Below, piece after piece: positions 16,785 to 29,921 of a stretch of 64,000 bases of DNA. Source of the DNA: Rhizobium aethiopicum (GTDB lineage: Bacteria; Pseudomonadota; Alphaproteobacteria; Rhizobiales; Rhizobiaceae). A program made the translations under genes and the position numbers. The DNA lies in contig NZ_JACIFV010000010.1 of assembly GCF_014197535.1 (NCBI RefSeq), positions 114,148 through 178,147 of the forward strand, written 5' to 3'. Positions within the stretch are counted from its first letter, which is position 1; every line of letters starts with the position of its first letter. The notes beneath the pieces are model-generated. The model saw only the letters and a list, made by a program, of their open reading frames with translations. It had not been told where the DNA came from and ran no database searches.

Positions 16785-19007
16785 CTATCCGAGGAGACGA
16801 CGCAGTTCCTCCTGCGGTCGGTCGGCGTTCTCCGTCACGCCGGTTTTCGGCATGCACAGGTATTCGCCAACATGTTCGCGGCCCATGGGTTTGCCGAACA
16901 AATAGCCCTGCAGCGTGGTGCAGCCCATTTCCAGCAAACACATCGCCTGCCGATGGCTCTCTACGCCTTCCGCCGTGACCTTCATATCGAGCTTCCGCGC
17001 CAGATTGAGCACCAGTTCAACGATTGCGAGACTCGATTCATCCACGAGCATGGTGTCGATAAAGCTCTTGTCGACCTTGATGATATCGACCGGCAGGCTT
17101 CGCAGATGCGTCAGCGATGCATAACCTGTCCCGAAGTCATCGAGTGCCACTGTCAGGCCTTTCTTGCGCAAACGTTGCAGGGTTGTTGCAACGGTATCTT
17201 CCAGGCCCTGCAGGAAGACCGTTTCCGTCACCTCCAGCACAAGCTTGTCCAGCGGAATGCCTCTCGACGCAAAGGCGGCAACGATGCGGGTTTCCAAGTC
17301 GCCCCTCATGAAATCGGAGGCGCTTATGTTGAGGCTGACCCGCCCGAATTCCAGCCCGCGGTCGATCCAGCTTCGAATGTCGGCCGCGACCTGCTCGAGC
17401 ATGCGGGTCGTAATGTGGTGGGCAACGCTTGGGTCTGTGAACGCCTCGTGAAATTGCGCCGCCGACACGATTGAGCCATCTGAACGCTGCATTCGCACAA
17501 GCGCTTCAAACGCCCAGACCTGACCGTCGGCACAACCAACGACCGGCTGATAATGCGGCACCATCCGATGTTCGCTAAGAGCCGACTCCACCTCCCGAAC
17601 GATCTGTATGCGACGCGCGATCCTCGAACGCAGGCTGGGCTCGTAGTGTACATAGCTGCCACGCCGCGTTTCTTTGGCATGATAGAGGGCGAAGTCCGCG
17701 TTTTGCGAAAGCGTTGCGGCATCCATTTCGCCCTCCGAAATCGCGCCACCCACGGTTATCGCCGGATGTATCATCGATCCCCCAACCTCCAGAGGGCGAC
17801 CGATATATTCGATCAGGTGGCGCGCGAGCGAACCCATGCGGCGTACGCTTGCGGGCGCGTCCAGGATAACGGAGAACTCATCGCCGCCAAGGCGAAAGAC
17901 CTTTCCTCGCTTTCCCAAGCGTTCATCCAGGCGTGAGGCCACGCCTTTCAGCAGCAGGTCACCTGTCGCATGGCCAAGGATATCGTTCACTTGCTTGAGG
18001 CGGTCGACGTCGATCAGCAGCAAGCCGATGGAAGGAGCGGCGGCCGCTGTGAGCCGCTCCATATGAGCATTGTAGGCTGCCCGGTTGGCAAGTCCGGTCA
18101 GAGGATCGGCATTGGCCGCCTGGAGCAGGCGTTGCTCGTAGCGCACTTTTTCGGAAACATCCTGAACGATGCCAAACAGACGACTGGGCTTGCCGCTCAA
18201 GCGCTCGATATCGCTGACCACACGAACCCAGCGCTCCTCCCCCTCTGGCGTCATGATGCGATATTCCCTGTCGATGCCGGCCGCAGAACCATCGAGGACA
18301 TCGCGTATCCTGCGTCTGACGCTCTCGCGCTCTTCGGGAGCATAGCAGCCGATCACCTCCTCCGAGGTCATGCGTTTGCCGACTGGCAATCCAACGGTGC
18401 GGTAAATCTGGTCGGACCAAATGATCGTGCCGGTCTCGAGATCCATCTCGAAGCCGCCAACCTTGGCAGAGCGTTCGGTCTGCTCGAAGCGGGCCTGCTT
18501 CAATTCCAATTCGCGTTGCTGTTCTCTCAGCAGGCTTTGCTGTCGATGCTCCCGGATCAGGCCAACGACGACGCTTGCCAAACTGCGAAGCTGTTCGAGA
18601 TCCCGATCGCCGAAGCGGCGATTCTTGGTGTCGAGGACGCAGAAGCTGCCGTAGCAGGTCTCCCCTTCCGATAGCGGCACTCCTGCATAGAACCGAACCG
18701 AACGCTCTGTAACAAAGGTGTTTCCGGAAAAGCGAGAATCCTTGTCGGCGTTTTTAACGACGAGCGGTGACTTCGTCTCTACGATATGGCTGCAGAAGGA
18801 ATGCTCGCGTGGCGTCTCTTTCAAAAAGAGACCCTGCTCGGCCTTGAACCACTGCCGATGCCCGTCGACGAACGAAACCAACGCCATCGGCATGTCGAAC
18901 ATACTGCAGGCTAGCCGCACGATAGCATCGAACTCTTGCGTAGGCGGCGTGTCGAGAATGCTGGCCTGCTGGAGGAGATTCAATCTCTGATCTTCTGAAA
19001 CTGACAT
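16785..19007 (-). CDS. GAF-PAS-GGDEF-EAL cyclic-di-GMP protein
   Basis: The protein has 740 residues. In order it has: a GAF domain (about 20-160; SFCSHIVETKSPLVVKNA, FYAGVPL); a PAS/PAC domain (about 185-300; VGGFEMDLETG, EYRIMTPEGEERWV); a GGDEF domain (about 310-465; DPLTGLANR, intact RLGGDEFSVIL); and an EAL domain (about 485-720; AFEALVRM, LNISASDF, LEVTETVF, DDFGTGYASLTHL, KVDKSFI, AEGVES). Both catalytic signatures are complete, so it could make and degrade c-di-GMP. The product-inhibition RxxD site expected just before GGDEF is missing. It has no membrane segment, so it is a cytosolic sensor of unknown signal. It is monocistronic. Confidence 0.92.
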   Translation of the reverse strand: MSVSEDQRLNLLQQASILDTPPTQEFDAIVRLACSMFDMPMALVSFVDGHRQWFKAEQGLFLKETPREHSFCSHIVETKSPLVVKNADKDSRFSGNTFVTERSVRFYAGVPLSEGETCYGSFCVLDTKNRRFGDRDLEQLRSLASVVVGLIREHRQQSLLREQQRELELKQARFEQTERSAKVGGFEMDLETGTIIWSDQIYRTVGLPVGKRMTSEEVIGCYAPEERESVRRRIRDVLDGSAAGIDREYRIMTPEGEERWVRVVSDIERLSGKPSRLFGIVQDVSEKVRYEQRLLQAANADPLTGLANRAAYNAHMERLTAAAAPSIGLLLIDVDRLKQVNDILGHATGDLLLKGVASRLDERLGKRGKVFRLGGDEFSVILDAPASVRRMGSLARHLIEYIGRPLEVGGSMIHPAITVGGAISEGEMDAATLSQNADFALYHAKETRRGSYVHYEPSLRSRIARRIQIVREVESALSEHRMVPHYQPVVGCADGQVWAFEALVRMQRSDGSIVSAAQFHEAFTDPSVAHHITTRMLEQVAADIRSWIDRGLEFGRVSLNISASDFMRGDLETRIVAAFASRGIPLDKLVLEVTETVFLQGLEDTVATTLQRLRKKGLTVALDDFGTGYASLTHLRSLPVDIIKVDKSFIDTMLVDESSLAIVELVLNLARKLDMKVTAEGVESHRQAMCLLEMGCTTLQGYLFGKPMGREHVGEYLCMPKTGVTENADRPQEELRRLLG

Positions 19008-19389
19008 GCGACCTTAGGCTCCTCGCAGCGCTTGATGACGCGGAGTGAAACCCCTCATGGGTCATGGAAGCGGAAGAACTAACCGCTGACGACCTACAGA
19101 ATTGCATGATCTGGTTGCCAAATATTGAAGCAGTAGACATGTGGTTTGGCGCAAGACATCCCGTCGAGCGGGATATTCTCGCTTGGCTGCAAGATCCTAA
19201 AGCAATGTGATTGATATGGCATCGTGGATGGGTCGACGGCCCAGCGACCTTCAAAAACATAGGCCATGCGGCTCGCATCCGTGTAACGCGCTTAGCCCAC
19301 TTCGCCTTCACGAGCGCATAAGACGGCTTGAACATGAGCTTTGACACCTCTGTCTTTTTCTTTGTGATTTCCGACATACATTAAATACT
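19008..19389. other. Divergent intergenic region
   Basis: This is a 382-base gap between the GGDEF/EAL gene (leftward) and the nfeD-type gene (rightward). It must hold both promoters. Base composition is a little more AT-rich near 19350-19389. I see no convincing small gene, repeat or RNA in it. Confidence 0.5.
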
Positions 19390-20793
19390 ATGTACGTTCC
19401 GCCGATTGGCACGCGGGGATTAAGGCGTTGGCGATGGCAACCGCCAATCTTCACCTTGTTGTTTTTGCTGCTTTCCGCGTGGGGCTTCGGCGTACCGTCG
19501 GCGTCTGACCGCGCATCTGTCATCCTCAAGGTGAATGGCGCCATTGGGCCCGCTATTGCTGACTACGTGGTTCGAGGCATTCAGCGTGCTGGCGAACGTG
19601 AAGCGGTCTTGATCGTCCTGCAAATGGATACACCAGGCGGCCTTGACACCTCCATGCGGGAAATCATCCGCGCGATCCTTGCCTCGCCGGTGCCTGTCGC
19701 GAGTTTCGTTGCGCCAAGCGGGGCACGGGCTGCCAGCGCCGGCACCTATATTCTCTACGCAAGCCACATTGCGGTAATGGCCCCTGGGACCAATTTGGGT
19801 GCGGCGACACCAATCGCGCTCGGCGTGAAGCCTTTCGGCGGTGATGAGGAACCCGAAAAGAAGCCGAGCGAACCGAGTGGCAAGCAGCCGGAAGCTCCAG
19901 GCAATGCCCACGAAGCAAAAGCCGTTAACGACGCAGTCGCTTACATTCGTGGGCTTGCGGAATTGCGCAATCGCAACGCCGACTGGGCAGAGCGCGCTGT
20001 CCGCGAAGCTGCAAGCCTTTCATCCACAGCGGCAGAGCGCGAACATGCCATCGATTTCACGGCAGCTGATGTCAACGATCTCCTTGCAAAGGCGCAGGGC
20101 CGCATGGTGCGGGTCGGTCAAACGGAGGTCCGGCTCGATACCGCCGGTTTGGCCGTACAGGAATTCGAGCCTGACTGGCGCACGCGCCTGCTTTCCGTCA
20201 TTACCGATCCGAACATCGCAATCATCCTGATGATGGTCGGTATCTATGGCCTGATCTTCGAATTTCTCGCACCTGGGACAATGCTTCCCGGCACGATCGG
20301 CGGCATCTGCCTCCTCCTTGGTCTCTATGCCCTGGCATTGCTGCCGGTGAGTTTTGCCGGCCTTGGGCTTATTTTGCTCGGCGTAGGATTGACTGTGGCT
20401 GAGGCGCATTCGCCAAGCTTCGGCGCATTTGGCATTGGCGGCGGGGTAGCCGTGATCCTGGGAGCGACCATCTTGTTTGATACCGATATACCCGGCCTGG
20501 AGGTGTCGCGCCCTCTACTCGGCGCAATTGCAGTTGCGACTCTTGCCTTTAGCCTTGTCGTTGCTCGCCTGGCATTCACCTCGCGCTTGCGCCAGGTAGC
20601 CACCGGTGCGGAGGAGATGATTGGCATTTCCGGTAAAGTTGAGAGTTGGACGGGGCTCACCGGGTACGTCATCGCCCATGGCGAACGCTGGAAGGCGGTT
20701 TCCGCCGAACCCCTTGTTGCTGGTGACCCTGTCAGGGTGACGGGCCGCAATGGGCTGGCGCTCGAGGTCGCCAGCAGTCCTAAGAACACCTAG
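19390..20793 (+). CDS. NfeD-family membrane-bound serine protease (ClpP class)
   Basis: This 467-residue protein has a signal or anchor segment ([18 protein letters not shown]). A ClpP-like protease domain follows, with the family stretch [18 protein letters not shown] and the catalytic serine region [18 protein letters not shown]. Four to five membrane segments come after residue 270 ([21 protein letters not shown]) and a C-terminal soluble NfeD OB-fold domain ends the chain. Family members cleave the C-terminus of the stomatin-type partner, which is encoded 29 bases downstream. There is no ribosome site before the ATG at 19390, and AT-rich TACATTAAATACT precedes it directly. The message could therefore be leaderless. 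Confidence 0.9.
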   Translation: MYVPPIGTRGLRRWRWQPPIFTLLFLLLSAWGFGVPSASDRASVILKVNGAIGPAIADYVVRGIQRAGEREAVLIVLQMDTPGGLDTSMREIIRAILASPVPVASFVAPSGARAASAGTYILYASHIAVMAPGTNLGAATPIALGVKPFGGDEEPEKKPSEPSGKQPEAPGNAHEAKAVNDAVAYIRGLAELRNRNADWAERAVREAASLSSTAAEREHAIDFTAADVNDLLAKAQGRMVRVGQTEVRLDTAGLAVQEFEPDWRTRLLSVITDPNIAIILMMVGIYGLIFEFLAPGTMLPGTIGGICLLLGLYALALLPVSFAGLGLILLGVGLTVAEAHSPSFGAFGIGGGVAVILGATILFDTDIPGLEVSRPLLGAIAVATLAFSLVVARLAFTSRLRQVATGAEEMIGISGKVESWTGLTGYVIAHGERWKAVSAEPLVAGDPVRVTGRNGLALEVASSPKNT

Positions 20794-20822
20794 CGGCACT
20801 CAAGAACGCAGGAGGAGAAGCC

Positions 20823-21584
20823 ATGGATATGTTTGCAGATCTTGCCTTCTATTTGGTGGCCATTGTCATTGCGGTCGCCATCCTCGCATCCGCAGTTAAG
20901 ATCCTGAGGGAATATGAACGCGGCGTCGTGTTCACACTTGGCCGCTTTACCGGAGTCAAGGGACCCGGCTTGATTCTGCTCATTCCCTATGTCCAGCAGA
21001 TGATCCGGGTCGACTTGCGCACGCGCGTACTCGATGTCCCTAGCCAGGACGTCATCTCACATGACAATGTCTCGGTTCGTGTCAGCGCGGTGATCTACTT
21101 CAGGGTCATTGACCCCGAGAAATCGACAATACAGGTCGAGGATTTCATGATGGCAACAAGCCAGCTTGCTCAGACGACGTTGCGCTCCGTGCTCGGCAAG
21201 CACGACCTCGATGAAATGCTGGCAGAACGCGACAGACTCAACTCCGATATTCAGGAAATCCTCGACGCTCAGACGGACGCTTGGGGAATTAAAGTAGCCA
21301 CTGTCGAGATCAAACATGTGGATATCAACGAGTCGATGATACGCGCGATTGCTCGCCAAGCGGAAGCCGAACGCGAACGCCGCGCGAAGGTCATCAATGC
21401 CGAGGGCGAACAGCAAGCTGCAGCGAAGCTACTGGAAGCGGCGGAAATTCTGGCCAAACAGCCGGAGGCGATGCAACTTCGTTACTTAAGCACTTTGAAC
21501 GTCATCGCCAGCGAGAAGACTTCGACGATTTTATTCCCCTTCCCGATGGAGCTGGGCAATCTAATGGCCATTAAGCCGAAGTGA
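20823..21584 (+). CDS. Slipin (stomatin/SPFH-family) membrane protein
   Basis: This 253-residue protein has one N-terminal membrane segment (residues 5-27). An SPFH/band-7 domain follows, with the slipin signature [20 protein letters not shown] and [19 protein letters not shown], then a charged helical region ([20 protein letters not shown]). Slipins organise membrane microdomains and are partners and substrates of NfeD proteases. The gene starts 29 bases after the nfeD-type gene with a strong AGGAGGAG site, so the pair is an operon. The hydrophobic C-terminus ([10 protein letters not shown]) matches the kind of segment cut by NfeD proteases. Confidence 0.92.
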   Translation: MDMFADLAFYLVAIVIAVAILASAVKILREYERGVVFTLGRFTGVKGPGLILLIPYVQQMIRVDLRTRVLDVPSQDVISHDNVSVRVSAVIYFRVIDPEKSTIQVEDFMMATSQLAQTTLRSVLGKHDLDEMLAERDRLNSDIQEILDAQTDAWGIKVATVEIKHVDINESMIRAIARQAEAERERRAKVINAEGEQQAAAKLLEAAEILAKQPEAMQLRYLSTLNVIASEKTSTILFPFPMELGNLMAIKPK

Positions 21585-21701
21585 TCGAACGGCACTGGCG
21601 TTGATGACTGATCCAGTTTCGATATCAACCTCGGAGCAAAATGAGGCCACGCCCCAGAGAACTGGCGCAACGCCGCCACCCCGTGATCTTTGCAGTCCGG
21701 C

Positions 21702-23099
21702 TCAGATGTGCAAAGCGTTTCCCAAAGCTTTCAGCGCCGCTTCCATGAGCGCTTCGCTGCGGGTCGGATGGACGTGAATGGTGCCGGCGATGTCTTCCAG
21801 GCGCGCTCCCATCTCGATCGCCAGCGCAAAAGCCGCCGAGAGTTCGGAGACCCCTGCCCCCACGGCCTGCAGGCCGAGAACCAGATTGGTGTCGGCGCGG
21901 GCCACCACGCGCACGAAGCCCTCCTCAGAGACCATCGTCATCGCCCGCCCGTTGGCGCCGAACGGAAACTGGGCGGTGCGGATCTCATATCCTTGCGCGC
22001 GCGCCTCCGCCGGCGACAAGCCGGCGCTGACGATCTCAGGATCGGTAAAGCAGATGGCGGGAATGCATCTTTTGTCCCAACCCCGCTTCTTGCCCGCAAC
22101 GATTTCTGCCACCATCTCCCCTTGCGCCATCGCCCGATGCGCCAGCATCGGCTCGCCGGTCACGTCGCCGATCGCATAGATGCCGCGCATCGAGGTGCGG
22201 CATTGATCGTCGATCCTCAGATACGGACCGGCGCGATCGAGATCGAGCTCCTCGAGACCGGACCCTGCCGTTCGGGGGCGGCGGCCGACAGTGACAAGCA
22301 TGCGATCCGCCGAGAGTGTCTCATGCCGGCCATCTGACGTTTCAACGATCAATGCCTCGCCATTATCGGCAAGACCCGTCGCCTTCGCAGCCGTCAGCAC
22401 CCGGATGCCGCTCTCGGTCAGCTTGCGCATGATGGGACGCACCAATTCCGCATCATAGAGCGGCAGCACCTGCGGCGTCGCCTCGACGACCGTCACCTCC
22501 GAGCCCATCTTCGAAAAGGCCATCCCGAGTTCCAGCCCGATATAACCGCCGCCGACCACGACGAGCTTTTTCGGCAGTTCCCTCAGCGACAGCGCCTCGG
22601 TCGAGGAGATGACGCGGCCGCCGAAAGGCAGATCGGCAAGCTCCACCGGATCGGAACCGGTGGCGATCACCACGCTCTCGGCGCGGATGACCTGCTGGCC
22701 GGTTTCGGTCTCCACCTCCACCGTCTTGCCGTCACGGAAGTGGGCGCGGCCATGGACGATCTTCACCCGCGCCTTCTGCAACAGACCCGAAACGCCGCCG
22801 GTGAGCCGGCCGACAATACCGTCCTTCCAGGCGATCGTCTTTGCGAGATCGATCGAGGCGCCTTCGATGCGGATGCCCATCGGGTTCTTGCCGGCCAGCA
22901 TTTTTTGCGTGGCGTCGAATTCCCCGGCCGCATGGATCAGTGCCTTGGAGGGAATGCAGCCGACCGTCAGGCAGGTGCCGCCCGGCTTGCCGGCTTCGAC
23001 GATGACGGTATCGATGCCGAGCTGTCCGGCGCGGATGGCGCAGACATAACCGCCCGGGCCGGCGCCGATGACGAGGAGCTTGCAGACAATTTCCTTCAT
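21702..23099 (-). CDS. lpdV: Dihydrolipoyl dehydrogenase (E3 of branched-chain keto acid dehydrogenase)
   Basis: This 465-residue flavoprotein reoxidises dihydrolipoamide with NAD+. The FAD motif is VIGAGPGGYVCAIRAG, the redox-active disulfide is C43/C48 in GGTCLTVGCIPSKAL, and the NAD motif is VVGGGYIGLELG. The usual His-Glu pair is near the C-terminus (TIHVHPTRSEALME). It starts 3 bases after the E2 gene, so it is the last gene of the bkd operon and most likely the dedicated E3 of that complex. Confidence 0.93.
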   Translation of the reverse strand: MKEIVCKLLVIGAGPGGYVCAIRAGQLGIDTVIVEAGKPGGTCLTVGCIPSKALIHAAGEFDATQKMLAGKNPMGIRIEGASIDLAKTIAWKDGIVGRLTGGVSGLLQKARVKIVHGRAHFRDGKTVEVETETGQQVIRAESVVIATGSDPVELADLPFGGRVISSTEALSLRELPKKLVVVGGGYIGLELGMAFSKMGSEVTVVEATPQVLPLYDAELVRPIMRKLTESGIRVLTAAKATGLADNGEALIVETSDGRHETLSADRMLVTVGRRPRTAGSGLEELDLDRAGPYLRIDDQCRTSMRGIYAIGDVTGEPMLAHRAMAQGEMVAEIVAGKKRGWDKRCIPAICFTDPEIVSAGLSPAEARAQGYEIRTAQFPFGANGRAMTMVSEEGFVRVVARADTNLVLGLQAVGAGVSELSAAFALAIEMGARLEDIAGTIHVHPTRSEALMEAALKALGNALHI

Positions 23100-23102
23100 G
23101 GC

Positions 23103-24347
23103 TCAGCCTTCGATGAAAATGAGCGCCGGCGTTTCGAGCAGCGTGCGGATGCGCTGGACGAAGGTCGCCGCATCCCAGCCGTCGATGATGCGATGATCGA
23201 AACTTGAGGAGAGGTTCATCATCTTGCGCGGCACGAACTGGGTCCCGTCCCAGACGGGCCGTGTGGCGATCTTGTTGACGCCGATGATCGCCACCTCGGG
23301 ATGATTGATGACGGGTGTCGAGACAATGCCGCCGAGCGCGCCGAGCGAACTGATGGTGATGGTGGAGCCGGAAAGCTCGTCGCGCGTCGCCGTGCCCGAG
23401 CGCGCCGCCTCCGCCAGCCGGGCCATCTCGGCGGCGCAGTCCCAGATGCCGCGGGCTTCCGCATGCCGCACGACAGGCACGGTCAGGCCGGCCGGCGTCT
23501 GTGTGGCGATGCCGATATGCACGGCGCTGTAACGCGTGATGATGCCGGCATCGTCGTCGAAAGTTGCGTTGACCTCCGGCTGCCCGGCAATGGCCTTGAC
23601 CAGCGCCCGCATCAGGAACGGCAGGACCGTCAGCTTCGGATGGCCCTCCCTGCGGTCGCCGTTCATGGTGGCGCGCAGCTCCTCGAGCGCCGTCATATCC
23701 ACTTCCTCCACATAGGTGATGTGGGGAATGCGCGAGGTGGACAGCACCATCTTCTCGGCGATGCGGCGCCGCAGTCCGGTGAGCTTGATCTCCTCGGTCG
23801 CTGTCTTCTTGACGGATCCACCCTTGAGGAGGACAGGAGCAGCGCCTTGCACGAGGAATTGCTCGACATCTTCACGCAGGATACGTCCGGCCGGCCCGCT
23901 CCCCTGCACCTGTCTGAGATCGACGCCGCTTTCCCTGGCAAAGAGCCGAACGGAGGGAGCGGCAAGCGGCTTTTCGGCGGACGGCGCGGCAGAAGCCGGC
24001 GCCGCTGAGACCGGCGTTGCCGGGGCGGGTCTCGCGATTTCCGCTTTGACCACTTCGGCGGTCGGCGCCTGCGAGATCCGCATCGGTTGGGCCTCGCCGG
24101 CACCTCCCGCCGTTTCTATCCGCACCAGTGGCGCCTTGACCGCGACGCGGTCTCCGATATCGCCGGCGAGCCAGATAACGGTGCCATCGACGGGAGAGGG
24201 AATTTCCACCGTCGCCTTGTCGGTCATCACGGCGGCGATCACCATATCCTCGCGGACCGGATCTCCCGGCTTCACATGCCATTCCACCAGCTCGGCCTCG
24301 GCCACTCCTTCCCCGACATCGGGCATCTTGATGATGAATTCGCCCAT
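23103..24347 (-). CDS. bkdB: Branched-chain keto acid dehydrogenase E2 (dihydrolipoyl transacylase)
   Basis: This 414-residue protein has one lipoyl domain (residues 1-80, lipoylated K44 in TDKATVEI) and an Ala/Pro linker. An E3-binding domain comes next ([20 protein letters not shown]). The acyltransferase domain ends in [18 protein letters not shown], which contains the catalytic HxxxDG. It transfers the branched acyl group to CoA. It lies 3 bases after the E1 beta gene and 3 bases before lpdV. Confidence 0.93.
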   Translation of the reverse strand: MGEFIIKMPDVGEGVAEAELVEWHVKPGDPVREDMVIAAVMTDKATVEIPSPVDGTVIWLAGDIGDRVAVKAPLVRIETAGGAGEAQPMRISQAPTAEVVKAEIARPAPATPVSAAPASAAPSAEKPLAAPSVRLFARESGVDLRQVQGSGPAGRILREDVEQFLVQGAAPVLLKGGSVKKTATEEIKLTGLRRRIAEKMVLSTSRIPHITYVEEVDMTALEELRATMNGDRREGHPKLTVLPFLMRALVKAIAGQPEVNATFDDDAGIITRYSAVHIGIATQTPAGLTVPVVRHAEARGIWDCAAEMARLAEAARSGTATRDELSGSTITISSLGALGGIVSTPVINHPEVAIIGVNKIATRPVWDGTQFVPRKMMNLSSSFDHRIIDGWDAATFVQRIRTLLETPALIFIEG

Positions 24348-24350
24348 GGC

Positions 24351-25364
24351 TCAGGCCTCCATGACTTCGGCAAGCGCCCGCCCGACCCGGCCGGGACCGG
24401 GGAAATAGTCCCATTCCTGCGCATGCGGATAGGGCGTGTCCCAGCCCGCGACGCGCACGACCGGCGCTTCGAGATGATAGAAGCAATGCTCCTGCACCAG
24501 CGACACGACCTCGGCGCCGAAGCCCGACGTCAAGGTCGCCTCGTGCACGACGACGCAGCGGCCGGTTTTGGTGACCGATTTGACGATCGTATCGAGATCG
24601 AGCGGCAGCAGGCTTCGCAAATCGATCACCTCGGCATCGATGCCGGCATCCTCCGCCGCAGCCAGCGCCACATGCACCATCGTGCCATAGGCAATGACGG
24701 TCACCGCCGATCCCACGCGCCGCACCTCGGCCTTGCCGATCGGGATGGTGTAATGGCCGTCGGGCACCTCGCCGAGATCGTGTTTCGACCAGGGCGTCAC
24801 CGGCCGCTCGTGATGACCGTCGAAGGGACCGTTATAGAGCCGCTTCGGCTCCAGGAACATGACCGGATCGGGATCCTCGATCGCCGCGATCAGCAGGCCC
24901 TTGGCGTCATAGGGATTGGACGGCACGATCACCTTCAGCCCGCAGACATGGGTAAAAAGCGCTTCCGGGCTCTGGCTGTGCGTCTGGCCGCCGAAGATGC
25001 CGCCGCCAGTCGGCATGCGCACGACGATCGGGCAGGTGAAATCGCCGTTCGATCGATAGCGGATGCGCGCCGCCTCCTGCGTCAGCTGGTCATAGGCAGG
25101 ATACACATAGTCCGCAAATTGGATCTCGACGCAGGGCTTCAGCCCATAGGCCGCCATACCGATCGCCGTGCCGACGATGCCGGATTCACTGATCGGCGTA
25201 TCGAAGCAGCGCGTCCTGCCATATTTTGCCTGCAGGCCCTGGGTGCAGCGGAAGACGCCGCCGAAATAGCCGACATCCTCGCCGAAGACCACGACATTGT
25301 CGTCCTTCGCCATCGAGACGTCCATGGCGCTGCGCACGGCCTCGATCATCGTCATCCTGGCCAT
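24351..25364 (-). CDS. bkdA2: Branched-chain keto acid dehydrogenase E1 beta subunit
   Basis: This 337-residue transketolase-like subunit starts MARMTMIEAVRSAMD. It carries VFGEDVGYFGGVFR, ISESGIVGTAIGMA and PTGGGIFGGQTHSQSPEALF, and the C-terminal domain has VIDLRSLLPLDLDTI. The ATG at 25364 is one base after the E1 alpha stop; longer open frames upstream run over that gene. With E1 alpha it forms the thiamine-diphosphate-dependent decarboxylase. Confidence 0.93.
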   Translation of the reverse strand: MARMTMIEAVRSAMDVSMAKDDNVVVFGEDVGYFGGVFRCTQGLQAKYGRTRCFDTPISESGIVGTAIGMAAYGLKPCVEIQFADYVYPAYDQLTQEAARIRYRSNGDFTCPIVVRMPTGGGIFGGQTHSQSPEALFTHVCGLKVIVPSNPYDAKGLLIAAIEDPDPVMFLEPKRLYNGPFDGHHERPVTPWSKHDLGEVPDGHYTIPIGKAEVRRVGSAVTVIAYGTMVHVALAAAEDAGIDAEVIDLRSLLPLDLDTIVKSVTKTGRCVVVHEATLTSGFGAEVVSLVQEHCFYHLEAPVVRVAGWDTPYPHAQEWDYFPGPGRVGRALAEVMEA

Positions 25365-25365
25365 G

Positions 25366-27790
<2,425 letters not shown>

Positions 27791-27809
27791 GTGGCTCCTC
27801 CCCTTCCCG

Positions 27810-28997
27810 CTAGTGGCGCTCGATGGCGACGGCCGTCGCCTCGCCGCCGCCGATGCAGAGTGCCGCCATGCCGCGCTTGAGGTCGTAGCGCTCCAATGCT
27901 GAAAGCAGCGTCACCAGAATCCGGGCGCCCGATGCGCCGATCGGATGGCCGAGGGCACAGGCGCCGCCATGCACATTCACCTTTCCATGCGGCAGATCGA
28001 GATCGCGCATCGCCGCCATGGCGACGACGGCGAAAGCCTCGTTGATTTCGAAGAGGTCGACCTCCGAAAGCGCCAGGCCGGTTCGGTCGGAAAGCTTCTG
28101 CAACGCGCCGATCGGCGCGGTGGCGAAAAGATTGGGCGCCTGCGAATGTGTGGCATGACCGAGGATGGTGGCGAGCGGTGCAAGGCCGCGGCGCTCGGCC
28201 TCGGAGCGGCGCATCAGCACGAGCGCTGCCGCGCCGTCGGAGATCGAGCTGGAATTGGCGGCGGTCACCGTGCCGCCCTCGCGAAAGGCGGGCTTCAGCG
28301 TCGGGATCTTGTCGAGCTTCGCCTTGCCCGGCTGCTCGTCGCGGCTCGCCACTTGCTCGGCCTTGCCTGATTTTACCGTCACCGGCACGATCTCGCTGTC
28401 GAAGCAGCCGTCCGCGATCGCCTTCTGCGCCCGCGTCAGAGAGGTGATGGCGTAATTATCCTGCGCTTCGCGCGTGAACTGATAGGCTTCGGCGCAATCT
28501 TCCGCGAAGCTGCCCATCAAGCGCCCCTTGTCATAAGCATCCTCCAGCCCGTCGAGGAACATGTGATCCACGACACGCCCATGGCCGAGCCTGTAGCCGC
28601 CGCGGGCCTTGTCAAGGAGATAGGGCGCGTTCGTCATGCTTTCCATGCCGCCTGCAAGTGCGATCGAAGCACTATCGGCAGCGATCAGGTCATGAGCCAT
28701 CATGACCGCCTTCATGCCCGAGCCGCACATCTTGTTGACGGTGCTGGCCCCCGTCGCGAAAGGTAGGCCAGCGCCGATCGCCGCCTGGCGCGCCGGCGCC
28801 TGGCCTTGGCCCGCCGGTAGCACGCAGCCGAAGACGACCTCCTCGACCGCCTCGGCCGCGACACGGCTGCGCTCCAGTGCAGCGCGGATCGCCGTTGCTC
28901 CAAGCTCCGGCGCCGTCACCTCCTTCAGCTCTCCCTGGAAACTGCCGATCGGCGTGCGCGCCGCGCCGACGATGACGATGGGATCCTGCAGTGCCAT
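27810..28997 (-). CDS. Acetyl-CoA acyltransferase (thiolase)
   Basis: This 395-residue thiolase has the active-site cysteine C91 in [11 protein letters not shown], the base region [17 protein letters not shown], and the C-terminal motif [14 protein letters not shown], whose usual nucleophilic-Cys loop is present. In this operon it most likely cleaves 2-methylacetoacetyl-CoA to acetyl-CoA and propionyl-CoA, the last step of isoleucine breakdown. A strong AAGGAGG precedes the ATG. Confidence 0.9.
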   Translation of the reverse strand: MALQDPIVIVGAARTPIGSFQGELKEVTAPELGATAIRAALERSRVAAEAVEEVVFGCVLPAGQGQAPARQAAIGAGLPFATGASTVNKMCGSGMKAVMMAHDLIAADSASIALAGGMESMTNAPYLLDKARGGYRLGHGRVVDHMFLDGLEDAYDKGRLMGSFAEDCAEAYQFTREAQDNYAITSLTRAQKAIADGCFDSEIVPVTVKSGKAEQVASRDEQPGKAKLDKIPTLKPAFREGGTVTAANSSSISDGAAALVLMRRSEAERRGLAPLATILGHATHSQAPNLFATAPIGALQKLSDRTGLALSEVDLFEINEAFAVVAMAAMRDLDLPHGKVNVHGGACALGHPIGASGARILVTLLSALERYDLKRGMAALCIGGGEATAVAIERH

Positions 28998-29019
28998 GTT
29001 TCCTCCTTGGGGCAGACGC

Positions 29020-29787
29020 TCAACGCGCGCCCATCCTCAATGCGCCGTCGAGGCGGATGACCTCGCCGTTCAGCATCGTGTTTTCAAAGATATGGCGCAC
29101 CAGCCCGGCAAATTCCGCCGGCCGGCCAAGCCGCGGCGGAAAGGGCACGCTCTGGCCGAGTGCCGCCTGAACTTCGGCCGGCATGCCGGCCATCATCGGC
29201 GTCTCGAAAATGCCGGGCGCAATCGACACGACACGGATGCCGTGACGGGCAAGCTCGCGGGCGATCGGCAAGGTCATCGCCGCCACTCCGCCCTTGGAGG
29301 CGGCATAGGCCGCCTGGCCGATCTGACCGTCGAAGGCGGCAACCGAGGCCGTATTGACGATCACGCCGCGTTCGCCTTCGCCATCCGGCGCCGCAGTCTG
29401 GATCGCGGCGGCGGCAAGCCGGATCATGTTGAAGGTGCCGATCAGATTGATGCCGACAGCGCGCGCAAAACTCTCCAGGCGGTGCGGCCCGTCACGGCCG
29501 ATCACCTTTTCGGCCGGCGCCACCCCGGCGCAATTGATCAGACCGCGCAGGCTGCCGAAGGCTTCGACAGCCCCCGCGACCACGGCTGCTCCCGCCTCGC
29601 CATCGGTCACATCGGCCTTGACGAAGCGGGCATCGCTGCCGAATTCCCGGGCGATCTTTTCGCCCGCTTCGACATTGAGGTCCGCGATCGTCACACGTCC
29701 ACCGGCTTCGACCAGCATGCGCGCCGTCGCCGCTCCGAGCCCGGAGCCGCCGCCGGTGACGATGAAACTTGCCCCACGGATCAGCAT
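29020..29787 (-). CDS. Short-chain dehydrogenase, 3-hydroxy-2-methylbutyryl-CoA dehydrogenase type
   Basis: This 255-residue NAD(P)-dependent SDR has cofactor motif [16 protein letters not shown], the D40-type acid (IADLN) that favours NAD, catalytic S148, Y161 and K165 (YAASK), and the C-terminal family ending. It resembles the HSD17B10-like group that oxidises 3-hydroxy-2-methylbutyryl-CoA. It is the first gene of the isoleucine operon. The ATG at 29787 has GGGAGGA upstream; the open frame extends further but into the divergent promoter region. No enoyl-CoA hydratase gene is in this operon. Confidence 0.88.
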   Translation of the reverse strand: MLIRGASFIVTGGGSGLGAATARMLVEAGGRVTIADLNVEAGEKIAREFGSDARFVKADVTDGEAGAAVVAGAVEAFGSLRGLINCAGVAPAEKVIGRDGPHRLESFARAVGINLIGTFNMIRLAAAAIQTAAPDGEGERGVIVNTASVAAFDGQIGQAAYAASKGGVAAMTLPIARELARHGIRVVSIAPGIFETPMMAGMPAEVQAALGQSVPFPPRLGRPAEFAGLVRHIFENTMLNGEVIRLDGALRMGAR

Positions 29788-29921
29788 GAATCTGTTCCTC
29801 CCTGTCGGCTGCGTCCTCCTCCGAGCGCCACCGACGGTCACGATTCTATTCGCTCCAGCTATTGCAAGCGATGACAGAACTGCTCCATTATTTCGGCCAG
29901 TTTTGCCATAGCGAGGTTGGG

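Noticed and set aside
18754..19377. A 207-codon minus-strand frame reaching into the gap before the NfeD-type gene
   Set aside because: Most of it overlaps the GAF domain in another frame. The part in the gap has no similarity and no ribosome site.
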